From: Asaia astilbis JCM 15831
GTDB lineage: Bacteria; Pseudomonadota; Alphaproteobacteria; Acetobacterales; Acetobacteraceae
DNA length: 64,000 bases
Direction of reading: 5' to 3'
NCBI RefSeq assembly: GCF_000613845.1
Contig: NZ_BAJT01000001.1
Span: 186,001 to 250,000, forward strand
Shown here: in pieces, positions 19,386 through 30,555 of the stretch
Layout of the letters: every line of letters starts with the position of its first letter
How positions within the stretch are numbered: position 1 is the stretch's first letter
Notes under the pieces: model-generated
What the model was told of the DNA's origin: nothing
Seen by the model: only the letters and a program-made list of their open reading frames with translations
Databases searched by the model: none
Translations under genes and position numbers: made by a program

Positions 19386-22300
19386 CCTTGAATCTGATCC
19401 TGATGGCGCGGGCGAAAGAGCGCGGTGAGGGACTGAAGGCGGCGTTTAATTTTGCGCCCCAGAGCATCGAGCGTGAGAAACACGGCGGGCGTGCTGTAAA
19501 GGGTGAGGGCCTGGCTGACCACCAGGCCACCGAGGATGGAAATACCCAAGGGGCGTCGTAATTCCGCACCATAGCCATTGGCAATGATCAACGGAACAGC
19601 GCCGAGCGCAGCGGCGAGCGACGTCATCATGATGGGGCGAAAACGCAGCGCACTGGCCATACGAATGGCCTCTTCGGGCGTCGCACCGTCTCGCTGGGCC
19701 TGCATGGCGAAGTCGATCAGCATGATCGCGTTTTTCTTGACGATACCGATCAGCAAGATGACCCCGATCATGGCGATCAGCGAGAATTCTTCGCCAAAGA
19801 TCTGCAACGCCAGAATGGCCCCGACGCCAGCGGAAGGCAGGGTCGAGAGAATGGTGATCGGATGCACCAGGCTCTCATAGAGAATACCCAGCACAATATA
19901 GACCGCAGCAAGGGCCGCCAGAATCAGGAGGGGTTCGTCGTTGACCGATTTCTGGAACAACGCTGCGTTGCCCGCAAATCCACCCTGAATGTCGGAGGGA
20001 ACGTGCAGCTTGAGCAGGGCCGCATTGATCGATGTGACCGCATCGCCGAGAGAGACGCCCGGCTTGAGATTGAACGAGATCGTGGTGGCGACCGACTGGC
20101 CCTGATGATTGACGCTGAGAGCCGTTGTGCCGGGCAGAATATGCGAGGTGAGCGACAATGGCACCATGGTCGAGCTGCTGGTTGCCACAGCCGAGCCAGA
20201 AGACGCGCTGTTGCCGCCTGCGAGGCTATTGGCCATCTGGTTCTGGTAGTTCGTGTCAGCCGTCGAGGCGCTGGTCGAGCTGGTGCTTGTGGCGACAACG
20301 CGGATACGGTTCGAGGCGACGCTGCCTGCTGCGGTGCCTCCTGATGTGCTGACCCAGACCTGATTGAGTGAATGCGTGTCTTTCCAGAAGCGGGGAGCGG
20401 CTTCCATGATCACGCGATACTGGTTGATCGGCTTGTAGATGACAGAAGCCGCGCGCTGGCCATAAGCGTCGAACAGGATGTTGGAGACCAGCTGCGGCGT
20501 GATCTGAAAACGTGATGACAGGTCACGATTGATCTTCACGTCCAGCGCCGAACCCCCTTCGCTCAGATCGGAAGAGACATCCATCAGTTCGGGCAGCTTC
20601 TGGAAGGCTTCCACGACCTTTGGGGTCAGCGCGAAAAGCTCGTCGGCATCCGGACCTTGCAGCGCATATTGATAAGAGGCGTTCCCGCCACGCGCACCAG
20701 CACGAACGGCGCCCGGTGCCATGAAGAAGACCTCCGCCCCGACCATCTTGCTGAATTTACGACCAAGGCGTTCGATGGTCTGGGTGACCGTGTCTTCGCG
20801 TGCGGATTTGTCTTTGAGAGAGGCGAAGAGATTGGTCTGATTGGCCTGTCGTCCGCCGAGAAAACCGACGACAGCTGCGACGTCGCGATCCTTCGATACC
20901 GTTTTGGCGACATCGTAGGTCTTGGTGCTCATCTGGCTGAACGAGGCGGACTGATCGCCAATGATGTGACCCATCATGATCCCGGTATCCTCATCCGGGA
21001 AAAAGCCTTTGGGCATTTTGACGAAGAGAGCCCCTGCGATAACGAGTGTGAGCGGCAGGCTGAGCAGCATGAGCCAGCGATGGCGCAGCGACCAGTCCAG
21101 TGACACGACATAGCCATCGGTGATGCGCGTGATCTGTCTGTCGAGATAGATCGCGATACGGGCACGCTTGTGCTCTTCTTTCGCCGGACGGAGCAGGAGG
21201 GCGCAGATCATCGGGGTCAGCGACAGGGAGAGAACCATGGAGATCACAAGTGTGATCGAGATCGTCATGGCAAACTCGTGGAACAGACGCCCTGCTACGC
21301 CGCCAAGCAGAATGATGGGCACAAAGACGGCAATCAGCGAGAACGTAATCGACATGACGGTGAAGGCGACCTCGCCAGCCCCCGTCAGCGCCGCCTTGAG
21401 CGGTGACTGTCCCTGTTCGAGATAGCGGGTGATGTTTTCGAGCACCACAATGGCGTCATCGACCACGAAGCCGGTCGAGATGGTCAGTGCCATCAGTGAC
21501 ATGTTATCGAGCTGATAGCCCAGCAGCTTCATGGCGGCGAAGGTCGCGATGATCGAGGTCGGCACGACGATGGCGGGCACGAGGATGGCCGGGGCCGATT
21601 GCAGAAAGACCAGCACGACCAGCACGACCAGAATGACGGCAAGGATCAGGGTCAGCTTGGTGTCGCTCAAGGCGGCCCGGATGGTCAGGGACCGGTCGAC
21701 AGCGATATGCAGATCAATCCCGGCGGGAAGGGCGGCGCGGATAAGGGGTAGGCGTGCCTTGATCTCATCCGCTGTCTTGACGATGTTCGCGCCTGCCTGG
21801 GCAAAAACGAGCCCGACGACGGCGCGCTGTCCGTTATAGACGCCCAGTGTCCGCAGGTTTTCGACGCTGTCATTGACCTCGGCGATGCTGGATAGCCTGA
21901 CGGGGCGTGTGTTGCGATAGGCAATGATGAGATCGCGATAGGCCTGTGCTTTCTCCGCCTGATCGTTCGTATCGAGGGTGAAGCGAAAGCCGTTTGAATC
22001 GATGAAGCCTTTGGGCGTGTGAGCATTGGCGGAGGCCAGCGCCGCGCGAACATCCTCAAAGCCGATCCCGAATTTATAGAGCTGAAGAGGATTGATCTCG
22101 ACGCGAACGGCGGGCAGCGCGCCGCCGCCGACCTCGACCTGACCGACGCCCTGAACCTGGCTGAGCTGCTGCTGAAGCACGTTGGTGGCTTCATCATAGA
22201 GCGTTGCCGGCGTTTTGGTCCGGGAGGTCAGAGCCATAACCAGAATGGGGGCCCCGTTCGGATTGGCCTTCTGATAGCTCGGATTGGTTCGCAATGTGGT

Positions 22301-22659
22301 GGGCAGATCGGCGCGTGCCGCCTGAAGGGCGGCCTCGACGTCGCGGGCTGCACCGTTGATGTCGCGGGACAAATCGAACTGAAGGATGATACGCGCCTGA
22401 TTGACCATCGATTGCGAGGTCATTTCGGTCAGACCGGCGATGGCGCCCAGATGACGCTCAAGCGGAGCGGCGATGGTGCTGGCAATTTCGGTGGGTGATC
22501 CGCCTGCCTGCTGGGCCTGCACCATGATGACCGGCATATCCACATTGGCAGATCGGCGACAGGCAGTGTGGTGTAGGCCAGAAGGCCGGCAATCAGCATC
22601 GCGACGGTCAGCAGCGAGGTCGCTACCGGCCGAAGGATGAAGGGGCGGGTGATGTTCAC
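19382..22659 (-). CDS. mdtC: RND multidrug efflux pump, MdtC-like, frame interrupted near the N-terminus
   Basis: Inner-membrane proton-driven efflux pump, about 1092 aa. True start is the ATG at 22659 ([20 protein letters not shown]). One base is missing near 22545-22548, where LPVADLP should continue into NVDMPVIMVQAQQAGG. Proton-relay aspartates are present in [20 protein letters not shown]. The twelve membrane segments and porter domains are intact. A Ser/Thr/Ala/Asn-rich insertion of about 55 residues (encoded at about 20165-20345) lies in the second periplasmic region. It overlaps both neighbours by 4 bases. Confidence 0.9.
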
Positions 22660-25600
22660 TCGCCACCCTGTTCGGCAAGGCGCTCGGACATGCTGCGCAT
22701 ACCGAAGCGACGGCGCGTGGCGCTCGCGATGCGATCCATCATCAGATAGATCACCGGCGTCGTAAACAAGGTCAGCAGCTGCGAGAGCAGCAGGCCGCCG
22801 ACGATGGCGACGCCGAGCGGGCGACGCAGCTCAGAGCCGACACCCTGACCCAGCATCAACGGCAGTGCGCCGAAGAAGGCGGCCAGTGTCGTCATGAGGA
22901 TCGGACGGAACCGCAGCAGCGCCGCACGCCGGATCGCATCGAGCGGCGCGAGGCCGTCAAGACGCTCGGCTTCGAGAGCGAAGTCGATCATCATGATGGC
23001 GTTTTTCTTGACGATACCGATCAGCAGGACGATGCCGATAATGCCCATCACGTCGAGGTCCATACCGCAGAGCAGCAGCGCCAGAAGCGCGCCGATGGCG
23101 GCAGAGGGCAGGGTCGAGAGAATGGTGAGCGGGTGGATGAAGCTCTCATAGAGCACGCCAAGCACGATATAGACGGCCAGCAGGGCTGCGATCACGAGAT
23201 AGAGTTCGTTGCTGAGCGAGGAACGGAAAGCGGCCGCCGTGCCTTGAAACGCCGTCTGGAACGCCGGAGGCAGACCGATCGCCGCCGCAGCGTGGTCGAT
23301 AGCGTTCGTGGCCGCTCCGAGCGAATAGCCTTCGGCCACATTGAACGAGACCGTCGTTGCCGGAAACTGGCCGAAATGGGTGACCAGAAGCGGTGCCAGA
23401 CCCTTGGTGATGGTCGTGACCTGATGCAGCGGCACGAGACCCGAGGTCGGGAGGCGTGTCGGGCCTGAGGAGCTTTGACCGGCCTCGCTCGAGATGCCGG
23501 GCAGGTAGAGCTGGTTCAGGCTTGCCAGATCGTGCTGAAAGCGCGGTTCGGTCTCCAGAATGACGCGATACTGGTTCGACTGCGTGTAGATCGTCGAGAT
23601 CTGACGCTGGCCGTAGCTGTCATAAAGAAGGTTATCGACCGTCTGAGGCGTGATCGAGTAGCGCGCGCCGTTTGTGCGGTCGAGCGTGACATGGGCGACC
23701 AGTCCCTCGGCCTGCAGGTCGGATGTGACATCGGCCAGAGCGGGCTCGTTCTGGAGTGCGGTGAGGAGCTTCGGCACCCAGGTCTTGAAGGTGTCGTAAT
23801 CCGGGTTTTCGAGCAGGAACTGATACTGCGTCGCCGATACGGTGGAATCGAGCGAGAGATCCTGCACCGGTTGAAGGAAGAGGCGCGCTCCGGGTGTGGA
23901 ACTGCCTCTCTCGGCAAGGCGCGCGAGGATGGCCGAAAGACCGCTCGTGCGCTGTTCGAGCGGCTTCAGGTTGATGAGCATCCGTCCGACATTGAGCGTC
24001 ATGTTCTGCCCGTCGATACCGACAAAGCTCGACACGCTGGCAACGTCAGGGTCCTGAAGCACTTCGGCGATGACGGCTTCCTGGTGCTTCTTCATGCTGT
24101 CGAACGAAATGGCCTGAGCCATCTCGGTAATACTGAACGACACCGGTATCCTGTCGCGGGAAGAAGCCCTTGGGGATGACGAGGGCGAGCACAAAGGTCA
24201 GCACGAAGGTGCCCAGAGCCACGATGAGCGTCGCGGTCTGATGACGCAGAACGACATCGAGCCAGCGCGCATAGGTAGCAATCACGCGGTCGATTCCGTT
24301 GCCGACCTTGGCTGCAAGACGCTGGAAGCGTGTGCCGTCCTGAGCGTCATGCGGGCGTTCGCTCAGAAGGCGTGCGCACATCATCGGCACAAGCGTGATG
24401 GAGACGATGGCTGAAATCACGATCGTGACGGCCAGCGTCATCGCAAATTCATGGAAGAGACGGCCGACCACATCGCTCATGAAGAGCAGCGGGATCAGCA
24501 CGGCGATCAGGGAAACGGTCAGAGAGATGATCGTGAAGCCGATCTCCTGCGAGCCCTTGACGGCCGCCGTATAGCGATCTTCGCCCATCTCGATATAGCG
24601 CGCGATGTTCTCGATCACGACGATGGCGTCATCGACCACGAAGCCGGTCGCGATGGTCAGTGCCATGAGCGAGAGATTGTCGAGCGAGAAATCGAGCAGA
24701 TACATGACGGCGAGGGTGCCGATCAGCGAGAGCGGGACGCTGAGGCTCGGGATGATCGTCGCCGGGACGTTGAACAGGAAGACGAAGATCACCGCGACGA
24801 CCAGCAGCATGGCCATGCCAAGCTCGAACTCCACGTCGGACACGGAGGCGCGGATTGTGGTCGTGCGATCGGTCAGCGGGGTGATCTCAATGCCCGGAGG
24901 CAAGGTCTTTCGTAGCTGAGGCAGCACGGCCAGCACGTTATCGACGACCGAAATCACGTTGGCGCCGGGTTGGCGCTGCACATTCAGGATCAGGGCAGGG
25001 GTCTTGTCGGACCATGCGGCGAGCTGGTCGTTTTCGGGACCCTGCACGACTGTTCCGACATCACGCAGACGGATCGGGCCGTTATTCTGATAGGCGATGA
25101 TCTGGTTCATCAGCTGATCGACGGAGGTAATCTGTCCGTCGATGCGCAGCGTGGTCGAGCGATGAGGCCCGTCGAACGTGCCGGTCGGCGAGTTGATATT
25201 GACGGTGCCGATTGTCGTGCGAACCGTATCGATCGCAATGCCGTAAGAGGTCAGCTTTGGGATATTGAGACGAACGCGGATCGCCTTGCGGTTGCCGCCC
25301 GAGAGCGTCACCAGTCCGACGCCTGAAATCTGGCTGACACGCTGCTGCAGACGCGTATTCACGAAGTCCTGCACGTCCGTGAGCGGCAGGGTACGCGATG
25401 TGATCCCGAGCGTGAGTACGGGGGTGTCTGCCGGATTGACCTTTGCGTAGATGGGCGGGGCCGGCAGGTCAGTCGGCAACAGGGAATTCGACTGGTTGAT
25501 CGCCGCCTGCACCTCCTGCTCGGCAATGTCCATCGACATGTCGAGACCAAAACGCAGCGTGATGACCGAGGCGCCGCCAGAAGACTGTGACGTCATCTGG

Positions 25601-25833
25601 TCAAGACCCGGCATCTGGCCAAGCTGCGTTTCGAGGGGGGCCGTGACGGAGGTCGTCATCACATCCGGGCCGGCACCCGGATAGAAGGTCGAGACCGTGA
25701 TCGTCGGATATTCAACCTGCGGCAGGGCTGAAATCGGCAGGAAGTGATAGCCGAGAAAACCGGTCAGCATGATCGCCAGCATCAACAGCGAAGTGGCGAC
25801 CGGACGATCGATGAAGAGGCGTGACGGGTTCAT
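22656..25833 (-). CDS. mdtB: RND multidrug efflux pump, MdtB-like, frame interrupted mid-gene
   Basis: Second RND pump of the operon, about 1059 aa when repaired. Starts [20 protein letters not shown] at 25833 and has the proton-relay [20 protein letters not shown]. The frame changes at about 24138-24147, just after GFFPRQDTG, and resumes with [21 protein letters not shown] lost GT dinucleotide in a GTGT run would explain it. MdtB and MdtC work as a heterotrimer in E. coli; the pair here suggests the same. It starts 9 bases after the adaptor gene. Confidence 0.9.
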
Positions 25834-25841
25834 GGCCGGAT

Positions 25842-27142
25842 TTACTGTGCAGGCTTGGAGGGAGAGGCGGGCTTGTCTGCAGACGGGTTCTCGCTCTTGC
25901 CGGTATCGTCGGCGGGGATGGTGACCTTCGCACCGGGACGGAGATGGTTCGTCCCGTCAGTCACGACGCGTTCACCCAGCTTCAGGCCAGACTTGATGAC
26001 TGTCGTGTCATTGCTGGCAATGCCCGTGGTGACACTGCGCATCTCGACCGTGTTGTCGTCCTTGACCACATAGACAAACTGGCCGTCCGGCCCGGTCTGC
26101 AGGGCGTTGGACGACAACAGGATCACGTCGTGCAGCGTATCGACCAGAAGGCGTGCGTTGACGAACTGGTTGGGGAAGAGATGCTCGTCTTCGTTTGTGA
26201 AGATCGCGCGCATCCGCACCGTACCGGTGGCGGTGTCGATCTGACTGTCCACGGCCTTGACCGTTCCGGAGGCAATTTTGTTCAGGTTTGCGCTGTCCCA
26301 GGCTTCGACAGGCAGCTCTCCGACCGCGCGCAGGCGATCCATGACCTGCGGCAACTGATCCTGCGGCAGGGTGAAGATGACCGAGATCGGCTGCATCTGG
26401 GTCAGGATCGTCAGACCACCCGATTGTCCGGCGGTAAAGTAATTGCCCATGTCTACCGCACGAATACCCACGCGGCCGTCCACAGGCGCGATGATATGAC
26501 AGTAATAGAGGTTGAGGCGCGCATTATCGACATTGGCCTGATCGAGCTTTACCGTACCTTCGAGCTGCTGCACCTTGTATTGTGCGTCGATGGCCGTCAT
26601 TGCGGCGATCGAGTTCTGCTTGATCAGCTTGTCATAGCGACCGGCATTGATGCGGGCGTCAGCCAGCTGGGCCTCGTCCTGCTTGAGCGTGCCGAGCTGC
26701 TGCTCGAGCGCCACCTGATAGGGGCGGGGATCGATCAGAACGAGTTCGTCGCCCGCCTTGACGTGCTGACCCTCCTTGAATTCGACCTGCATGATGTAGC
26801 CGCTCACACGGGCCTGAACGGTCACGTTTGTAATCGGCACGACCGTGCCGAGCTCGGTCAGGATCTCGGGCATGTCGCCGGTTTTCACCACGGCGACCGC
26901 AACGGGGCTCGCATCGCTTTTGCCCTGGGCGGTCGCCCCGTTTTATGCGTGCCCCGACCGGCGTGGTGCGTCGAGGAGTGGGGGCGCAGGAAGGCGATGG
27001 CAAGAAGCAGAACGATCACGCCACCGATCACAAATAGAAGCTTACGCTTGCGGCGCGGCTTGCCCGATACGGGCGTTGTGGCGGCATGGGGCGCAGTATG
27101 GCGCGCAGGCTGGGTCCGGTCGGGGCCCGTCTGATCAGTCAT
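25842..27142 (-). CDS. mdtA: RND periplasmic adaptor (HlyD/MdtA-like), frame interrupted by one missing base
   Basis: Membrane-fusion protein linking pump and outer-membrane channel, about 433 aa. A cytoplasmic basic stretch and one membrane anchor ([20 protein letters not shown]) lead into the periplasmic part. The lipoyl/hairpin/barrel domains carry [40 protein letters not shown] and [20 protein letters not shown]. One G is missing from a G-run (CCCC on the + strand, 26936-26939), where HKTG should continue as [20 protein letters not shown]. It heads the operon; the C-terminus is Pro/Ser-rich. Confidence 0.9.
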
Positions 27143-27330
27143 CTCTTCTCGTCTTCCATAACCCAGATCCAGGAGCGGTCATGTGCGCGCGCTGGTATCT
27201 CGGACATACGTTATTTGAGGCCGACCTGTCATGACGTCAGCTAAATTCTAGTTCAAGGACGAAACAATTTAAAACACGACACGTTAGAGAGCGCCACCTC
27301 ATCTTGAATGGATATTGCGTCTTGGTAAAC

Positions 27331-27355
27331 GAAACCGTTTTGCCTATGCGTCGTT
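27331..27355 (+). promoter_or_regulatory. Candidate EcfG-type stress promoter for the CsbD-like gene
   Basis: GAAAC at 27331-27335 and CGTT at 27352-27355 are separated by 16 bases, one mismatch from the EcfG consensus GGAAC-N16/17-CGTT. The predicted start site would be about 45 bases before the ATG. The rest of the 265-base divergent gap to the efflux operon contains only the palindrome TGACGTCA at 27232-27239 as a visible feature. Confidence 0.4.
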
Positions 27356-27407
27356 GGTCTTCTCGTCACGGATAACTTTGAGTCCGTTTTGTGAAAGGAT
27401 TATGACA

Positions 27408-27701
27408 ATGAGCGATTCAGTGAAGAACAAAGGTGAAGGTCTGCTCGACGAAGCCAAGGGCCGCATCAAGGACGCAGCAGGCGGGCTGACCGGCGACGCC
27501 AAGGTTCAGGCTGAAGGCAAGATCGACCAGCTCTCCGGCGTGGCGCAGCAGGAATTTGCCGATCTTTATGACGATGCCGAGACCACCCTCGAGAAGGCAA
27601 CAGCCTTCGTGCAGGACCGCCCGCTGATCTCACTCAGCGTTGCGATCGTCGTCGGTACGATCCTGGGCGCGCTCTTTTTCGGTCGCTCGAAGAAGAACTA
27701 A
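27408..27701 (+). CDS. CsbD-like stress protein with DUF883-like membrane tail
   Basis: A 97-aa protein. The N-terminal part (SVKNKGEGLLDEAKGRIKDA, LTGDAKVQAEGKIDQLSGVA) matches the CsbD family of stress-induced proteins. The C-terminal part (FVQDRPLISLSVAIVVGTIL, GALFFGRSKKN) looks like the membrane-anchored end of DUF883/ElaB-type proteins, which bind ribosomes. This combination suggests a membrane-tethered CsbD domain. Start at 27408 has AAGG 9 bases upstream; the ATG two codons earlier (27402) is possible. Single-gene unit between an EcfG-like promoter candidate and a terminator. Confidence 0.85.
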   Translation: MSDSVKNKGEGLLDEAKGRIKDAAGGLTGDAKVQAEGKIDQLSGVAQQEFADLYDDAETTLEKATAFVQDRPLISLSVAIVVGTILGALFFGRSKKN

Positions 27702-27726
27702 GCAGCTCTGAAAGCCCGAGACGGGG

Positions 27727-27759
27727 AAGAGGGATCGCAGCAATGCGGTCCCTCTTTTT
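27727..27759 (+). terminator. Intrinsic terminator after the CsbD-like gene
   Basis: AGAGGGATCGCA pairs with TGCGGTCCCTCT (one T-G pair) around GCAA, followed by TTTTT. It separates the stress gene from the rnhB-ccrM unit. Confidence 0.92.
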
Positions 27760-27779
27760 CGTTTTGGAGCGGCAAAAAT

Positions 27780-27854
27780 GATTCAGTGAATGCCGCTAGG
27801 GGTTTACAGCGCGATTCGGGTGATTCAAAAGCGATTCGAATGACTGTGCGACTC
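27780..27854. promoter_or_regulatory. Cluster of five GANTC sites upstream of rnhB-ccrM
   Basis: GATTC occurs at 27780, 27813, 27822 and 27833, and GACTC at 27850. All five are potential CcrM methylation sites in 75 bases, within the 200-base gap upstream of rnhB-ccrM. In a sequence of roughly 60% GC fewer than one would be expected. Three copies are closely spaced direct repeats (9 and 11 bases apart). Methylation-sensitive control of the operon is inferred from the Caulobacter ccrM promoter, which also contains GANTC. Confidence 0.6.
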
Positions 27855-27901
27855 GGACAGTCTGACCTTTTTTCTCGTCGTCAAGGATCACATCGCAGCT
27901 C

Positions 27902-29629
<1,728 letters not shown>

Positions 29630-29643
29630 CTCCAGATCGCTAA

Positions 29644-29674
29644 GCTGACATGCGGCTGTTGCCGCATTGTCAGC
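29644..29674 (+). terminator. Hairpin after ccrM
   Basis: GCTGACATGCGGC and GCCGCATTGTCAGC form a 13-bp stem with one bulged T around TGTT. No T-tract follows, so it may be a 3' stabilising structure rather than an intrinsic terminator. It begins 14 bases after the ccrM stop. Confidence 0.45.
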
Positions 29675-29795
29675 ATGGGTCGCTCATCGTGAGCATCCGG
29701 GTCGCATATCGTGGAAAATCCAGAAGGTTTTGGGGTTCCTGAGGATCATCCTGATCCGTGACAGGGATCCGTCGCAGGTTCGCTGAAAAGGGGAG

Positions 29796-29813
29796 CCGGA
29801 TCTTGCGATCCGG
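29796..29813 (-). terminator. Hairpin downstream of the ankyrin-type gene
   Basis: CCGGATC and GATCCGG form a perfect 7-bp stem around a 4-base loop. On the minus strand it is followed by CTCCCCTTTTC, so it may terminate the minus-strand transcript of the ankyrin-type gene, which ends about 60 bases away. The rest of this gap (29675-29871) shows nothing else. Confidence 0.4.
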
Positions 29814-29871
29814 AAATCAAGCCTCAGATCGGGCTCTTGCCCCTCTTGATTACCCAGAGAGGGCGTTGGTT

Positions 29872-30495
29872 TCAGCGTCCGCCAAAACCAAGAAAGCCGA
29901 TTTCTGGCTGGGGCTGACCGCCCGAGGCGTCGAAACGGGACTTGGCTGAGGCCGCTACTGCCGTCGCATTTTGTCTGCCTCGACCCTTGATGGTCAGATG
30001 ACCATTGCCTTTGGAATCGGTCTCGATCCCGGAATGGCTGGTTTCGGCTGCAAAGCTGCCACCGTTGTCATTGTAGCTCCGCATCGAGAGCAGCAGGAAC
30101 ATGATGTCCTTGCGGTTCAGATCGATCGCCATGTCCAGAGGGGTCTGGAACAGGACGTTCTTTCCCCTCATATCTGCGCCGCGATTAAGGGCTTCCTTGG
30201 CAGCGTTCAGAGAGCCACGGTTGATCGCGTCGAAAAGGGCGTCGGTGGGATTAAGGTCCGCGTTTGCGTGACCGGCATTCATTTCCTGTGACTCTGCACC
30301 CGGAAGAGCCGCTGGTGGCGCAGCTGCTTTGGCAGCGCGACGAGCTTCGGCTTTCTTCTGTGCCTCTTCGGCTTCCTGTTCCGCTTCCGCATCATCAGCA
30401 GACTGCGCATGCGCGGCATGCCAGGGAATGAAGAAAACAGGTGACGCAGCCAAAGCTGTCGTCAGCATCAGAGGAAAGAGTCGTGTGACATTCAT
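29872..30495 (-). CDS. Secreted ankyrin-repeat-type protein
   Basis: About 207 aa. A signal peptide (MNVTRLFPLMLTTALAASPV, cleavage after AHA) is followed by an Ala/Glu/Lys-rich charged stretch likely to be helical. Then come one or two ankyrin-like repeats: PTDALFDAINRGSLNAAKEA, LNRGADMRGKNVLFQTPLDM and AIDLNRKDIMFLLLSMR. The C-terminus is Gly/Gln-rich and low in complexity. The start at 30495 gives a clean signal peptide; an in-frame ATG at 30516 would add seven residues. It lies 60 bases after the VWA/GATase-like gene and may be the last gene of that operon. Function unknown; probably periplasmic. Confidence 0.7.
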   Translation of the reverse strand: MNVTRLFPLMLTTALAASPVFFIPWHAAHAQSADDAEAEQEAEEAQKKAEARRAAKAAAPPAALPGAESQEMNAGHANADLNPTDALFDAINRGSLNAAKEALNRGADMRGKNVLFQTPLDMAIDLNRKDIMFLLLSMRSYNDNGGSFAAETSHSGIETDSKGNGHLTIKGRGRQNATAVAASAKSRFDASGGQPQPEIGFLGFGGR

Positions 30496-30555
30496 GTGAC
30501 GTCTCGAGTGGCGCATGATCGGACTATAAGCAATCGTGAACGGGCTGGCGACTCC

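Noticed and set aside
27232-27239. Perfect palindrome TGACGTCA in the efflux-CsbD divergent gap
   Set aside because: Eight bases is short, and no second copy or regulator gene is nearby; not enough to call an operator.
29700-29871. Short repeats GATCC/GGATC after ccrM as a possible mobile-element end
   Set aside because: The repeats are short, not flanked by target-site duplications, and no transposase is near.
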